A DNA stretch of 64,000 nucleotides from assembly GCF_005938225.1 (NCBI RefSeq), contig NZ_VCPC01000004.1, positions 248,001-312,000 on the forward strand. Direction: 5' to 3'. Below the pieces are notes generated by a model. The model was not told the DNA's origin and did no database searches. It saw nothing but the letters and a program-made list of their open reading frames with translations. Source of the DNA: Arenibacterium halophilum. Its GTDB lineage: Bacteria > Pseudomonadota > Alphaproteobacteria > Rhodobacterales > Rhodobacteraceae. Positions 1 through 9,298 of this stretch are shown one piece after another (the first letter of the stretch is position 1; every line of letters begins with the position of its first letter). Position numbers and translations under genes: made by a program.

Positions 1-766
1 GCGAGGGCAGCAGCGCATGGGTTGAATTCACATAGGCCCAGCGCCGGTTCCAGCGCACGAGTGGCAGTTTGTTCAACGTCGGCGCACTTTCAGGCGTGTC
101 AGAGAAGAATACCCGTCGCCGCACGCCGCCCTGCACCCACAGGTTGTTCATCGGCGCCTGCCGCCGCGCGTCGTAAGGGCCCGGGTCAAACCATGGCGCC
201 GCCTGAATCGGGTCGGCATCTGCCGCGCCTGTACCAAGCGCCTGTTCCGGGTACATGTCCAGCATCAGTGCACCAAAGGCCTGCTGCCCGCGTGCGTCCA
301 GATCGGCGGTCAGCCCGGGAAGCCCGCGCGTATCGTGACCCGCGAACACCAGCAGTTCGTCCGCATCCACCGTCAGGCACCAGTGCCCATGCCCGTATCG
401 CATCAGCAGCCAGTTGGCCCAATCCAGCCCGAACCGCGCTGCGCGATAGCTGGCCGAAGTTCGCCAGAGCGATACATCTGGCTGATCGGCCAGCAAGGAG
501 GCGGTAGCGTCGGTGCTGGCGTTGTCGACCACGAGGAAATGCGCGACGCCCAGCGCGCGGTAGTGGTTCAGGAAGTAGGGCAAGCGCCGCGCTTCGTTGC
601 GCAACACGACGACGGCAAGGATATCTTCCCGCCTGATTTCCCCGGTCCGGTCGGCGACGCAGACCAGCCGGTGGCGGCTACGAAACGATCGCCAAACCAG
701 CCGCTGCCGCTTCAGGTGCAAAAAATACCTGCCCAACAGCCCGACGTGGTGGCGCCCCAGTGCCAT
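1..766 (-). CDS. Family 2-like glycosyltransferase, C-terminus cut by window edge
   Basis: Reading the minus strand from an ATG at 766 gives 255 residues without a stop up to the left edge, so the 3' end lies outside the window. RNEA (residues 56-59), VDNASTD (80-86) and DADELLV (134-140) are the nucleotide-sugar and metal-binding signatures of GT-A glycosyltransferases of the Glyco_tranf_2_4 type. The acceptor cannot be inferred; the neighbours galU, kdsB and a capsule-type permease suggest surface polysaccharide. A basic N-terminus (residues 1-34) precedes the domain. The galU terminator lies just upstream, so this gene probably has its own promoter or depends on readthrough. The start is the first ATG after the terminator, with no convincing Shine-Dalgarno sequence. 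Confidence 0.8.
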   Translation of the reverse strand, partial: MALGRHHVGLLGRYFLHLKRQRLVWRSFRSRHRLVCVADRTGEIRREDILAVVVLRNEARRLPYFLNHYRALGVAHFLVVDNASTDATASLLADQPDVSLWRTSASYRAARFGLDWANWLLMRYGHGHWCLTVDADELLVFAGHDTRGLPGLTADLDARGQQAFGALMLDMYPEQALGTGAADADPIQAAPWFDPGPYDARRQAPMNNLWVQGGVRRRVFFSDTPESAPTLNKLPLVRWNRRWAYVNSTHALLPS

Positions 767-784
767 CTGCCCCGCTTTCAAAGA

Positions 785-817
785 AAAAGACGGCCCACGC
801 GTTGCGGGCCGTCTTTT
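785..817 (-). terminator. Intrinsic terminator downstream of galU
   Basis: A perfect 12-bp inverted repeat (785-796 with 806-817) has a 9-nt loop. Read on the minus strand it is followed by a T-rich tail (TTTTTCTTT), so it should end the galU transcript. The repeat begins with AAAA on the plus strand, so it could also act weakly the other way. Confidence 0.85.
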
Positions 818-847
818 CGTAACACCTAGATCGGTGCGCGTCAGCGC

Positions 848-1741
848 CTATTCGGCCGCCTTGTCCTGCTGCACCACATCGCGCAGATAGCGGCTCAGGT
901 CGTCGCGCAGATCGTCGCGGGCCAGCGCAAAGGCCACGGTCGCTTGAAGGAACCCGGCCTTGGACCCGCAATCGAACCGCTGGCCGCGGAAACGATAGCC
1001 GTAAACCGTGCTGTCGGTTCCGATGTCGGCAGCGATGGCATCGGTCAGCTGGATTTCACCGCCCGCGCCCGATTTCATCTTGTTCAGGTTGGTCAGAACC
1101 GAGGGCGACAGGATATAGCGGCCAATCACAGCCAGGTTCGACGGGGCCTCATTCGCCTTGGGCTTTTCGACCATGCCTTTGACCTGCACGATGGACCCCA
1201 TGTCTTCCTGCACGTCCAGCACACCATAGGCCGAGGCACGTTCCGGCGGAACCTCCATCGCGGCGACCATGTTGCCGCCGGTTTCGGCATAGGCCTCGAC
1301 CATCTGTTGCAGACAGGGCGTTTCGGCGGCGATCACATCGTCGGGCAGCATCACCGCAAAGGGTTCATTGCCGATCAGACGGCGCGCGCACCACACGGCA
1401 TGGCCCAGCCCCAGCGCCTTATGCTGGCGGATATAGGCGATGGCGCCGCTGTCCATGTTGGTGTCCTTGAGGATTTCCAGCAGGTCATCCTTGCCCTTCT
1501 TGCGCAGCTCCTGCTCAAGCACCGGCGAATGGTCGAAATAGTCTTCAAGCGCACTCTTCCCGCGCGAGGTGACAAAAATGAATTCCTTGATGCCGGCCGC
1601 GCGGGCCTCGTCGATGGCGTATTGAACCAACGGACGGTCCACCAGCGTCATGATTTCCTTCGGCACCGATTTCGTGGCCGGAAGAAACCGGGTCCCGAGC
1701 CCCGCGACCGGGAAAATCGCTTTGGTGACTTTTCTACGCAT
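848..1741 (-). CDS. galU: UTP-glucose-1-phosphate uridylyltransferase
   Basis: Makes UDP-glucose from UTP and glucose-1-phosphate in the cytoplasm, feeding polysaccharide and lipid glycosylation. The 297-residue protein has the N-terminal nucleotide-binding signature GLGTRFLPATKS near residue 14, followed by VPKE, then PDDV, VEKP and GEIQLTDAI, all typical of bacterial GalU. The ATG at 1741 follows GAGGA with short spacing; an in-frame codon eight residues upstream lacks a ribosome site. A 12-bp hairpin terminator follows the stop. kdsB ends 191 bp upstream on the same strand, and the gap could hold a galU promoter, although I see only a weak -10-like TATAAA there. Confidence 0.95.
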   Translation of the reverse strand: MRRKVTKAIFPVAGLGTRFLPATKSVPKEIMTLVDRPLVQYAIDEARAAGIKEFIFVTSRGKSALEDYFDHSPVLEQELRKKGKDDLLEILKDTNMDSGAIAYIRQHKALGLGHAVWCARRLIGNEPFAVMLPDDVIAAETPCLQQMVEAYAETGGNMVAAMEVPPERASAYGVLDVQEDMGSIVQVKGMVEKPKANEAPSNLAVIGRYILSPSVLTNLNKMKSGAGGEIQLTDAIAADIGTDSTVYGYRFRGQRFDCGSKAGFLQATVAFALARDDLRDDLSRYLRDVVQQDKAAE

Positions 1742-1932
1742 TACTGTCCTCAATCTTGGTGACACCGTTACTGGCTATTCAGGGCCGACCGGCTTTATAC
1801 ACGTCTCTCGTTTCAACTTTGCGACCGGCTTTTCCGAGCCTAAGATTCGTCATGATCTGTAACGTTCGGTCGGACCATCGCTACTAAATTTGTTCAAATT
1901 TCGATCACAATAGTCTGACATAGCAACTCCGA

Positions 1933-2733
1933 TCATTCCAGACCCATCTGGGCCATCATTTTCTCCAGCTTCGGCACGTCTTCTGGATTGTTCAACTCCC
2001 AGAACTGCCGACCGCGCGCTTCCACCTCGACACACAACACCCGCCGGCCGTTTTCGAGGAACCGCAACTGCTCGAGCCCTTCCAGGGTTTCAAGCGGGCC
2101 GACCGACCAGGTTGCATATTCCCCCAAAGGTCTGGGGCGATAGGCGTAAACGCCAACGTGATGGAACACCGGGCTTGGCTCATCGGTTCCATAGGATTTC
2201 GCGGTGAAGGGGATAACCTCTTTCGAGAAATACAGCGCCTGCCGATCTGCTGAAAAAACAGCCGTTGTGCCGCCAACACGGTCGTTTTTGCGATCTTCCA
2301 GCAGGTCAGCCAGCATCCCGCCGCTACAACGCAGCACCGGCGTGGCGATGTCGGCATCCGGATTGTCACGCAAACCTTGAACGAGATCCTCGACAAACCA
2401 GTGCGGAGTCAGCGGCGCATCGCCTTGCAGATTCACCACGATGTCGAACCCGCCGCCCAGCGCGGCGTGCGCCTCGGCGCAACGTTCGGTGCCATTGGCG
2501 CAGTCGGTCGAGGTCATCACCACCTCTGCGCCGAAGGCCTCTGCGGCCTCGCGAATCCGGTCGTCATCCGTAGCCACGACAACGCGGTCGACGCCTTGCA
2601 CCTGCATGGCCGCACGCCAAGACCGTTCGATCAGCGTGCGCCGGTCACCACCCGCGCCGGTCAGCGGCACAAGCGGTTTGCCGGGATAGCGGGTCGAGGC
2701 ATAGCGGGCCGGGATGACGACAAGAACCGACAT
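1933..2733 (-). CDS. kdsB: 3-deoxy-manno-octulosonate cytidylyltransferase
   Basis: Activates Kdo as CMP-Kdo for lipopolysaccharide core or capsule synthesis. The 266-residue protein starts with VVIPARYASTRYPGKPL, the KdsB CTP-binding loop, and carries VNLQGDAP further in, which supplies the metal-binding Asp region. The ATG at 2733 overlaps the cysQ stop by one base (TGATG on the minus strand), so translation is probably coupled to cysQ. A 51-residue in-frame N-terminal extension is antisense-like low-complexity sequence lying over cysQ and was discarded. Length matches the family (about 250 residues). Confidence 0.93.
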   Translation of the reverse strand: MSVLVVIPARYASTRYPGKPLVPLTGAGGDRRTLIERSWRAAMQVQGVDRVVVATDDDRIREAAEAFGAEVVMTSTDCANGTERCAEAHAALGGGFDIVVNLQGDAPLTPHWFVEDLVQGLRDNPDADIATPVLRCSGGMLADLLEDRKNDRVGGTTAVFSADRQALYFSKEVIPFTAKSYGTDEPSPVFHHVGVYAYRPRPLGEYATWSVGPLETLEGLEQLRFLENGRRVLCVEVEARGRQFWELNNPEDVPKLEKMMAQMGLE

Positions 2734-3530
2734 CACGCGTCTTTCAGCTCGACGCCAGGCGCGTAGGCGATGAAGAACGGATTGGCGAAATCCTCCTTGC
2801 CGTAGGTCAGCGGCTTGTGGTTGTCGAAGCGCACTACCTTGCCGCCCGCACCGGCCAGAACCGCATGGCCTGCGGCCGTGTCCCATTCCATCGTACGCCC
2901 GACGCGCGGATACAGATCGGCCTCGCCCGTGGCGACAAGGCAGAATTTCAGCGACGACCCGGCGCTTTTCATGTCTTTCACATCGTATTTGCCGATGTAA
3001 TCGTCCGTCGCCTGATCGCGGTGCGACTTCGAGGCCACCACCATCAGCGCGCCATTGTCCGGCTTGGACACATGGATTTCACGCAGCTCGCCCGGCGTTT
3101 CCGGATCAAAGCTGCCAATTTCCTCGACCGACTGCCCCGAGGGGTGGGTGTAGAACATCCGCTTCTTCGCCGGCGCATAGACCACGCCGCGCGTGGGCAC
3201 GCCGTTTTCGACATAGGCGATGTTCACCGTGAAGTCGCCGCGCCGGTTGATGAATTCCTTGGTCCCGTCCAGCGGATCGACGATCAGAAATGTATCGCCC
3301 TTGGCCGCGTGGCTGTCGGCCTGCTCTTCGGTCACCAGCATCACGTCGGGCAGTTCCGCACGCAGCCCCGCCGAGATCAGCGCATCCGCCGCTTCGTCCG
3401 CGGCCGTCACCGGGCTGTCGTCCGACTTGGCCTTCACCTCGAAATCATCGCCGTCATAAATTTCCATGATCTTCTCGCCAGCCTCGATGGCCAGTTTTCG
3501 GATGAGTGGAATCAATGTTTCATAATTCAC
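2733..3530 (-). CDS. cysQ: 3'(2'),5'-bisphosphate nucleotidase CysQ
   Basis: An inositol-monophosphatase-family enzyme that hydrolyses 3'-phosphoadenosine 5'-phosphate, the by-product of sulfate activation and sulfotransfer. The Mg-binding signatures are present: TEEQAD, DPLDGTKEFINRRGDF, and WDTAAGHAVLAGAGG near the C-terminus. I place the start at a GTG (3530), giving 265 residues, because GGAG sits 8 nt upstream and the family normally begins about here. An ATG start 57 residues upstream would run into the divergent ABC permease gene. It is coupled to kdsB downstream by a one-base overlap. Confidence 0.9.
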   Translation of the reverse strand: MNYETLIPLIRKLAIEAGEKIMEIYDGDDFEVKAKSDDSPVTAADEAADALISAGLRAELPDVMLVTEEQADSHAAKGDTFLIVDPLDGTKEFINRRGDFTVNIAYVENGVPTRGVVYAPAKKRMFYTHPSGQSVEEIGSFDPETPGELREIHVSKPDNGALMVVASKSHRDQATDDYIGKYDVKDMKSAGSSLKFCLVATGEADLYPRVGRTMEWDTAAGHAVLAGAGGKVVRFDNHKPLTYGKEDFANPFFIAYAPGVELKDA

Positions 3531-3651
3531 GTAATTCGCTCCACGCGGTTCGATTTGTTGAATTTTTACCTTCCGCCACTTATGCTGCGCCTGCATCGGA
3601 ACAGCAAGAAGTCCGTCGCACACCCGGCAGAGCAACAGGAAATCCGCCGCC

Positions 3652-4473
3652 ATGTTCAAGCACCGCGTCAAACGCTCGGCTTTTTCCAGCGCGCTTGTCA
3701 CGCTTGAACTGATCTATCATTCGGTGGTGCGCAGCGTCCGATCAAAACACAACAATGCACTGATCGCGATTGGCCTGAACATGCTTCAGGTCATTGTTTT
3801 CGTTCTGGTTTTCTACATCATGTTCACCGTGCTGAAAATGCGCAGCTCGGCCGTGCGGGGTGATTTCCTGCTCTATGTGATGTCAGGCATCTTTCTGTTC
3901 ATGTGCCACGTCAAGGCGGTTGGCGCCGTCGCCGGGGCCGAGGGGCCGACCAGCGGAATGTTGCAACACGCGCCGCTGAATACGGCGATCACAATATCTT
4001 CGGCCGCGCTGGGCGTGCTGTATATTCAGGTGCTGACGATGTTCGTGATCCTGTTCGGCTATCACGTCGCGGTCACGCCGATCACCATAGACCAACCCGC
4101 CGCCGCCATGGGAATGGTGCTGCTCAGCTGGTTCACCGGCTGCGCGGTCGGGCTGTGTTTCATGGCGTTGAAACCCTGGGCCCCGGCGGCGACAGGCGTC
4201 GCGTCGACCATCTATCAGCGCGCCAACATGATCGCCTCGGGCAAGATGTTTCTGGCGAATTCGCTGCCGGGGTTCATGCTGCCAATCTTTGACTGGAACC
4301 CGCTGTTTCACACCATCGACCAGTCGCGCGGGTTCGTCTTTGTCAACTACAACCCGCATTTTTCCCACTGGCCCTATGCGCTGTGGGTTGGCATGGCGCT
4401 GACGATGGTGGGTCTGATGGGCGAATTCTATACCCGCCGCCATGCCTCGCGCAGCTGGGGCGCCCGCCGGTAG
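3652..4473 (+). CDS. ABC-2 type polysaccharide export permease
   Basis: A 273-residue integral membrane protein with about six hydrophobic segments (roughly residues 37-60, 75-90, 112-132, 150-172, 200-220 and 243-260), matching the ABC2_membrane fold of capsule and polysaccharide exporters such as KpsM/Wzm. No ATPase partner lies beside it, so the transporter must be completed by a gene elsewhere. An AGGAAA sequence about 10 nt upstream supports the ATG at 3652. It is transcribed divergently from cysQ, with 121 bp between the starts, and converges exactly on alkB (the two stop codons abut). Its closeness to galU and kdsB fits a role in surface polysaccharide export. Confidence 0.8.
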   Translation: MFKHRVKRSAFSSALVTLELIYHSVVRSVRSKHNNALIAIGLNMLQVIVFVLVFYIMFTVLKMRSSAVRGDFLLYVMSGIFLFMCHVKAVGAVAGAEGPTSGMLQHAPLNTAITISSAALGVLYIQVLTMFVILFGYHVAVTPITIDQPAAAMGMVLLSWFTGCAVGLCFMALKPWAPAATGVASTIYQRANMIASGKMFLANSLPGFMLPIFDWNPLFHTIDQSRGFVFVNYNPHFSHWPYALWVGMALTMVGLMGEFYTRRHASRSWGARR

Positions 4474-5076
4474 TTACGTCACCACCCGCAGCGTCAGGTT
4501 CAGCCGCCCGCCATTCGACAACAACTGGGAGGACCCGAACCGGATACGGTCCACCCCGTGATGCACCAGCCGCGCCGCGCCGCCCAGTACCACCACATCG
4601 CCGGAATTCAGCCAAATCGATTCGGTGCCGCCGCCACGTTCCACATTCCCGATGCGGAACAGGCCATCATCGCCCAGCGAAACGGAAACAACGGGGTGGT
4701 CGAAACTGGCTTCGTCCTTGTCTTGATGCAGCCCCATTCGCGCGCCTTCGCCGTAGAAATTGACAAGACAGCATTCGGGCGCGCGCGGACAATCGGCCAG
4801 ATCCTCCCATATCGCCATGATCTCTGGCGGGATCGGGGGCCAGTCGGTGCCAGAGGGGTGGTGGGGAACATAGCGATAGCCGCGCCGGTCGGAATACCAG
4901 CCGAACCGCCCCGCCGCCGTCATCTGAACCGACATCGGCCGCCCCCGCGCGGTGACCGGCGTGAACGGCGGCGCGGCGCGCGCAATCTCGCGCACGGCGT
5001 TCAATATGGCGCGCTGCTGTTCCCCATCCAGATAGCCGCGAAACACGTGAACGCCTCTGATCGTCAGCATGTTCAT
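4474..5076 (-). CDS. alkB: AlkB-like Fe(II)/2-oxoglutarate dioxygenase
   Basis: Predicted to remove alkyl groups from damaged DNA bases oxidatively. The 200-residue protein keeps the iron ligands HQD (His117, Asp119) and a distal His173 followed by Gly, and the 2-oxoglutarate-binding arginines Arg191 and Arg197 in RLNLTLR. Length is close to E. coli AlkB. A second start, MLTIRG, lies two residues in. The gene is divergent from dnaK (214 bp between starts) and convergent with the ABC permease. No adaptive-response binding site was recognised. The substrate could be RNA or protein as in some paralogues, so the repair role is a family inference. Confidence 0.88.
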   Translation of the reverse strand: MNMLTIRGVHVFRGYLDGEQQRAILNAVREIARAAPPFTPVTARGRPMSVQMTAAGRFGWYSDRRGYRYVPHHPSGTDWPPIPPEIMAIWEDLADCPRAPECCLVNFYGEGARMGLHQDKDEASFDHPVVSVSLGDDGLFRIGNVERGGGTESIWLNSGDVVVLGGAARLVHHGVDRIRFGSSQLLSNGGRLNLTLRVVT

Positions 5077-5150
5077 GGGTCGATTGTGCCCTTGTTCAAC
5101 CAGTTGCCTAAAATCCGAGCCGTTTCTCTGCCCACCGCACGCAGGAATGG

Positions 5151-5179
5151 TTGCAGGCCGATTTTCCGCTCCCTATATA
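5151..5179 (+). promoter_or_regulatory. Possible heat-shock (RpoH-type) promoter for dnaK
   Basis: TTGCAG at 5151-5156 and CCCTATATA at 5171-5179 sit 14 nt apart, about 110 nt before the dnaK ATG. The arrangement resembles alphaproteobacterial sigma-32 promoters (TTG, then a C-rich and TAT-containing -10 element). No CIRCE repeat is present. This is a match by eye only. Confidence 0.4.
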
Positions 5180-5290
5180 CGCCGAGACGCAGGAACAGGC
5201 CCAGCCTGAGCCTGCAGAGCAATCGGGGCAGGGATGCCGTAACGGGTTCATGCCTCGGGTTATCGCCTTAACGTACAGAAGGGATCAAAC

Positions 5291-7198
5291 ATGGGTAAAG
5301 TAATCGGGATCGACCTCGGGACCACCAACAGCTGCATCGCCATCATGGACGGCAGCCAACCCCGCGTGATCGAAAACTCGGAAGGGGCGCGCACGACTCC
5401 GTCGATTGTCGCCTTCACGGATGACGAGCGCCTTGTCGGGCAGCCGGCCAAACGCCAGGCCGTCACTAACCCCGACAACACGATTTTCGGTGTCAAGCGG
5501 CTGATCGGCCGCCGCAACGACGACGCCGATCTTGCCAAGGACAAGAAAAACCTGCCGTTCAACGTGATCGACGGCGGCAACGGTGACGCATGGGTCGAAG
5601 CCAAGGGCGAAAAATACAGCCCCTCGCAGATTTCCGCGTTCATCCTGGGCAAGATGAAGGAAACCGCCGAAAGCTATCTGGGCGAGGAAGTGACCCAGGC
5701 CGTGATTACCGTTCCGGCCTACTTCAACGACGCCCAGCGCCAAGCCACCAAGGACGCCGGCAAGATCGCCGGTCTGGAAGTGCTGCGCATCATCAACGAA
5801 CCGACCGCCGCCGCGCTGGCCTATGGTCTCGACAAGGAAAACACGCAGACCATCGCCGTTTATGACCTTGGCGGCGGGACGTTCGACGTGACCATCCTTG
5901 AAATCGACGATGGCCTGTTCGAGGTGAAGTCGACCAATGGCGACACCTTCCTGGGTGGTGAAGATTTCGACATGCGGATCGTCAACTACCTGGCGGACGA
6001 GTTCAAGAAAGAGCACCAGGTCGACCTGACCAAGGACAAGATGGCGCTTCAGCGTCTGAAAGAAGCTGCTGAAAAGGCTAAGATCGAACTGTCGAGCTCG
6101 AGCCAGACCGAAATCAACCAGCCGTTCATCTCGATGGGGTCGAACGGGCAGCCGCTGCACATGGTGATGAAGCTGACCCGCGCCAAGCTGGAAAGCCTGG
6201 TGGGCGACCTTATCAAGGCATCGCTGAAACCCTGCCAGGCCGCGCTGAAGGATGCCGGTATCTCAGCCTCGGACATCGACGAAGTCGTGCTGGTCGGCGG
6301 GATGACCCGTATGCCGAAGGTCGTCGAAGAGGTGACCAAGTTCTTCGGGAAAGAGCCGCACAAGGGCGTCAACCCCGATGAGGTGGTCGCCATGGGTGCC
6401 GCGATTCAGGCCGGCGTTCTGCAAGGCGACGTGAAAGACGTCGTTCTGCTCGACGTGACGCCGCTGAGCCTTGGTATCGAAACGCTGGGTGGCGTGTTCA
6501 CCCGACTGATCGACCGCAACACCACGATCCCGACCAAGAAGTCGCAGATCTTCTCGACCGCGGAAGACCACCAAAGCGCCGTGACCATCCGGGTGTTCCA
6601 GGGTGAACGCGAAATGGCCGCCGACAACAAGATCCTCGGCCAGTTCAACCTTGAAAACATCCCCCCGGCCCCGCGCGGGATGCCGCAGATCGAAGTGACG
6701 TTCGACATTGACGCCAACGGCATCGTGTCGGTCAGCGCCAAGGACAAGGGCACTGGCAAGGAACAGAAGATCACGATCCAGGCGTCGGGCGGTCTGTCGG
6801 ACGATGATATCGAACGCATGGTCAAGGACGCCGAAGAAAACGCCGAGTCCGACAAGGCACGGCGCGAGCTTGTGGATGCGAAGAACCAAGCCGAAAGCCT
6901 GATCCATTCGACCGAAAAGTCGATGGAAGAGCATTCCGACAAGGTCGATCCGACGACGATCGAAGCCATCGAACTGGCAATCGCCGCGCTGAAGGACGAG
7001 CTGGAAACCGAGAATGCCGACAAGATCAAGTCGGGCATCCAGAACGTCACCGAAGCGGCGATGAAGCTGGGCGAAGCCATCTATAAGGCCAGCCAGGACG
7101 AGGGCGAAGACGAGCCCAAAGGCGCCGACATGGGTGGATCCGACGACGACATCGTGGATGCGGATTTCGAAGATCTGGATGACAACAAGCGTGCGTAA
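5291..7198 (+). CDS. dnaK: Molecular chaperone DnaK (Hsp70)
   Basis: ATP-driven chaperone that works with DnaJ and GrpE (encoded at 51148-51711) on unfolded proteins in the cytoplasm. The 635-residue protein opens with [13 protein letters not shown] (phosphate 1 loop) and has [14 protein letters not shown] (phosphate 2), [11 protein letters not shown] (adenosine loop), a [14 protein letters not shown] linker and substrate-domain junction, and an acidic tail ending in [10 protein letters not shown]. The start is supported by AAGGGA 7 nt upstream. dnaJ follows after 76 bp that contain a strong hairpin. Confidence 0.98.
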   Translation: MGKVIGIDLGTTNSCIAIMDGSQPRVIENSEGARTTPSIVAFTDDERLVGQPAKRQAVTNPDNTIFGVKRLIGRRNDDADLAKDKKNLPFNVIDGGNGDAWVEAKGEKYSPSQISAFILGKMKETAESYLGEEVTQAVITVPAYFNDAQRQATKDAGKIAGLEVLRIINEPTAAALAYGLDKENTQTIAVYDLGGGTFDVTILEIDDGLFEVKSTNGDTFLGGEDFDMRIVNYLADEFKKEHQVDLTKDKMALQRLKEAAEKAKIELSSSSQTEINQPFISMGSNGQPLHMVMKLTRAKLESLVGDLIKASLKPCQAALKDAGISASDIDEVVLVGGMTRMPKVVEEVTKFFGKEPHKGVNPDEVVAMGAAIQAGVLQGDVKDVVLLDVTPLSLGIETLGGVFTRLIDRNTTIPTKKSQIFSTAEDHQSAVTIRVFQGEREMAADNKILGQFNLENIPPAPRGMPQIEVTFDIDANGIVSVSAKDKGTGKEQKITIQASGGLSDDDIERMVKDAEENAESDKARRELVDAKNQAESLIHSTEKSMEEHSDKVDPTTIEAIELAIAALKDELETENADKIKSGIQNVTEAAMKLGEAIYKASQDEGEDEPKGADMGGSDDDIVDADFEDLDDNKRA

Positions 7199-7220
7199 GG
7201 CTTAAAAACCGGAGCCATTT

Positions 7221-7249
7221 TTGGGCCGGCCCGGTGTGGGTCGGCCCAA
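7221..7249 (+). terminator. Intergenic hairpin between dnaK and dnaJ
   Basis: A 12-bp stem (7221-7232 with 7238-7249, one G-U pair) encloses a 5-nt loop. There is no T run after it, so it more likely acts as a partial terminator or a processing and stability element that lowers dnaJ relative to dnaK than as a full stop. Confidence 0.5.
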
Positions 7250-7274
7250 TGTGTTCCGGGAGAGAGGTAAAACG

Positions 7275-8432
7275 ATGTCAAAGCGTGACTTCTATGATGT
7301 GCTTGGCGTTGCCAAATCCGCCTCGGCAGATGAAATCAAGAAAGCCTATCGCAAGAAGGCCAAGGAACTTCATCCCGACCGCAACGCCGACAATCCCGAA
7401 GCAGAGGCACAGTTCAAGGAAGCCAATGCCGCCTACGAAGTCCTGAAGGACGCCGAAAAAAAGGCGGCCTATGACCGCTTTGGTCATGCGGCGTTCGACG
7501 GAGGCATGGGTGGCGGCGGTGGTGCCCGTCCCGGTCAGGGATATGGCGGCGGCGATTTCTCGTCCGCCTTCTCGGATGTCTTCGACGATCTGTTCGGCGA
7601 TTTCATGGGCGGCCGCCAAGGTGGCGGAGGCGGCGGACGACGCGCCGCGCGTGGCGCCGACCTGCGCTACAACCTACGCATCTCGCTCGACGAAGCCTTC
7701 TCCGGGATGCAGAAAACCATCAACGTGCCCACTGCTGTGGCCTGTTCGTCCTGCAACGGGTCGGGCGCCGAAGGCGGGGCCGAGCCGACGACATGCCCCA
7801 CCTGTTCTGGCATGGGTAAGGTGCGGGCACAGCAAGGTTTCTTTACCGTCGAGCGGACCTGCCCCACCTGTTCGGGGCTTGGGCAGATCATCAAGAACCC
7901 CTGCAAATCCTGCGGCGGCCAAGGCCGGGTCGAAAAGAACCGTGCTTTGAACGTGAACATCCCTGCCGGGGTGGAAACCGGAACGCGCATTCGCCTGGCC
8001 GGCGAAGGCGAAGCCGGTATGCGCGGTGGCCCACCGGGCGATCTGTACATCTTTGTCGAGGTCGGGCCGCATGACCTGTTCGAGCGTGACGGCGTAAACC
8101 TGTATTGCCGCGTGCCTGTCAGCATGGCCAAAGCCGCGCTGGGCGGCGCGATCGAAGTTCCTACGATAGATGGCGGGCGCGGGCGTGTGCAGATTCCTGC
8201 TGGCAGCCAGTCTGGTCGTCAGATGCGTCTGCGGGGTAAAGGTATGCCTCCTCTGCGCGGCACCGGCAATGGCGATATGTATATCGAGCTGGCCGTTGAA
8301 ACGCCGGTAAACCTGTCAAGCCGACAAAAAGAGCTCTTGAAGGAATTCGAGGACCTGGGCGAAGATAACAACCCGGAATCCAAGTCCTTTTTCTCGTCCG
8401 TGAAATCCTTCTGGGACGGCATGAAGGGTTGA
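7275..8432 (+). CDS. dnaJ: Chaperone protein DnaJ (Hsp40)
   Basis: Co-chaperone that delivers substrates to DnaK and stimulates its ATPase. The 385-residue protein has an N-terminal J domain with the HPD tripeptide (LHPDRN), a Gly/Phe-rich linker (about residues 75-130), and four zinc-binding repeats [24 protein letters not shown] and CKSCGGQG, followed by the C-terminal substrate-binding region. The ATG at 7275 follows GGGAGAGAGG; an in-frame codon 18 residues upstream lies in the dnaK-dnaJ gap and was rejected. Same operon as dnaK. Confidence 0.97.
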   Translation: MSKRDFYDVLGVAKSASADEIKKAYRKKAKELHPDRNADNPEAEAQFKEANAAYEVLKDAEKKAAYDRFGHAAFDGGMGGGGGARPGQGYGGGDFSSAFSDVFDDLFGDFMGGRQGGGGGGRRAARGADLRYNLRISLDEAFSGMQKTINVPTAVACSSCNGSGAEGGAEPTTCPTCSGMGKVRAQQGFFTVERTCPTCSGLGQIIKNPCKSCGGQGRVEKNRALNVNIPAGVETGTRIRLAGEGEAGMRGGPPGDLYIFVEVGPHDLFERDGVNLYCRVPVSMAKAALGGAIEVPTIDGGRGRVQIPAGSQSGRQMRLRGKGMPPLRGTGNGDMYIELAVETPVNLSSRQKELLKEFEDLGEDNNPESKSFFSSVKSFWDGMKG

Positions 8433-8443
8433 AAACACTTGCT

Positions 8444-8466
8444 GGCGGGCCGCTGCATGGCCCGCC
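8444..8466 (+). terminator. Hairpin after dnaJ
   Basis: A perfect 8-bp GC-only stem (8444-8451 with 8459-8466) with a 7-nt loop lies 11 nt past the dnaJ stop. No T tract follows, so termination here would be weak or would need help. Confidence 0.4.
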
Positions 8467-8530
8467 GGAATTCACGGGCGATCAGTGCTGAATTAACCCA
8501 TAATTCACCAATCTGGCCGACGCTGGGCCC

Positions 8531-9292
8531 ATGTCTACGGATCGCTCTTTTCACGAATCGATGGGGTCGCTGTTTGAAAGCGACGAAGCCCCCGCTAGTC
8601 CTGTCGGGACCGGGCCTTTGCCCTCATATATCACGGATCATCGCGCCCGGCTTCGGGCGCGCTTCATGGCCGGCGGGGCCAAGGCCATCCCCGATTATGA
8701 ACTTCTGGAGCTGGTGCTGTTCCGCTCGATCCCGCGCCGGGACGTCAAGCCGCTGGCGCGCAACCTGCTGGACGAATTCGGCGATTTTAATCGCGTGCTG
8801 ACAGCGTCGCCCGAGCGTCTTGCCAAGATTAACGGAATTGGCGATCAGACAATTGTTGACCTTAAGATCGTCGAGGCCGCAACACATCGCATGGCGCGAT
8901 CCCGCGTGCTGAAACAGCATGTGATTTCCAGTTGGGATGCCGTTCTGGATTATTGCCACACCACCATGGCGCATCGCGAAACGGAAGAGTTTCGCGTGCT
9001 GTTCCTTGACCGCAAGAACGTGCTGATCGCGGATGAAGAGCAAGCCAAAGGCACAGTGGATCACGTGCCAGTCTACCCACGCGAGGTGGCAAAACGCGCG
9101 CTGGAACTGAACGCCTGCGCCATTATTCTCGTGCACAACCACCCCTCGGGCGATCCAACCCCGTCAGAGGCCGATATCGCCATGACCGCGCAGGTACAGG
9201 CGGCCTGTACTGCGCTGGGGCTGACGCTGCACGATCACCTGATTATCGGGAAATCCCGCGAACTCAGCTTTCGCTCGGAGGGATTGATTTAG
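8531..9292 (+). CDS. radC: RadC family protein (JAB-domain, UPF0758)
   Basis: The 253-residue protein has an N-terminal helix-hairpin-helix region (SPERLAKINGIGDQTI) and a C-terminal JAB/MPN-like metalloprotease fold with the metal ligands VHNHPSGDPTPSEAD. RadC was once linked to recombinational repair, but its biochemical role is unsettled. An N-terminal stretch of about 35 residues before the conserved part is polar and probably disordered. The ATG at 8531 has only weak ribosome-site similarity. It lies 98 bp after dnaJ on the same strand and converges on the PstS/OmpA gene. Confidence 0.9.
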   Translation: MSTDRSFHESMGSLFESDEAPASPVGTGPLPSYITDHRARLRARFMAGGAKAIPDYELLELVLFRSIPRRDVKPLARNLLDEFGDFNRVLTASPERLAKINGIGDQTIVDLKIVEAATHRMARSRVLKQHVISSWDAVLDYCHTTMAHRETEEFRVLFLDRKNVLIADEEQAKGTVDHVPVYPREVAKRALELNACAIILVHNHPSGDPTPSEADIAMTAQVQAACTALGLTLHDHLIIGKSRELSFRSEGLI

Positions 9293-9298
9293 CCCGCC

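Noticed and set aside
2734-2886. An N-terminal extension of kdsB
   Set aside because: Arg/Gly-rich shadow over cysQ. KdsB proteins begin at the IPARYAS region.
5077-5290. A CIRCE operator upstream of dnaK
   Set aside because: No TTAGCACTC or GAGTGCTAA half site. The same holds for the hrcA upstream region.
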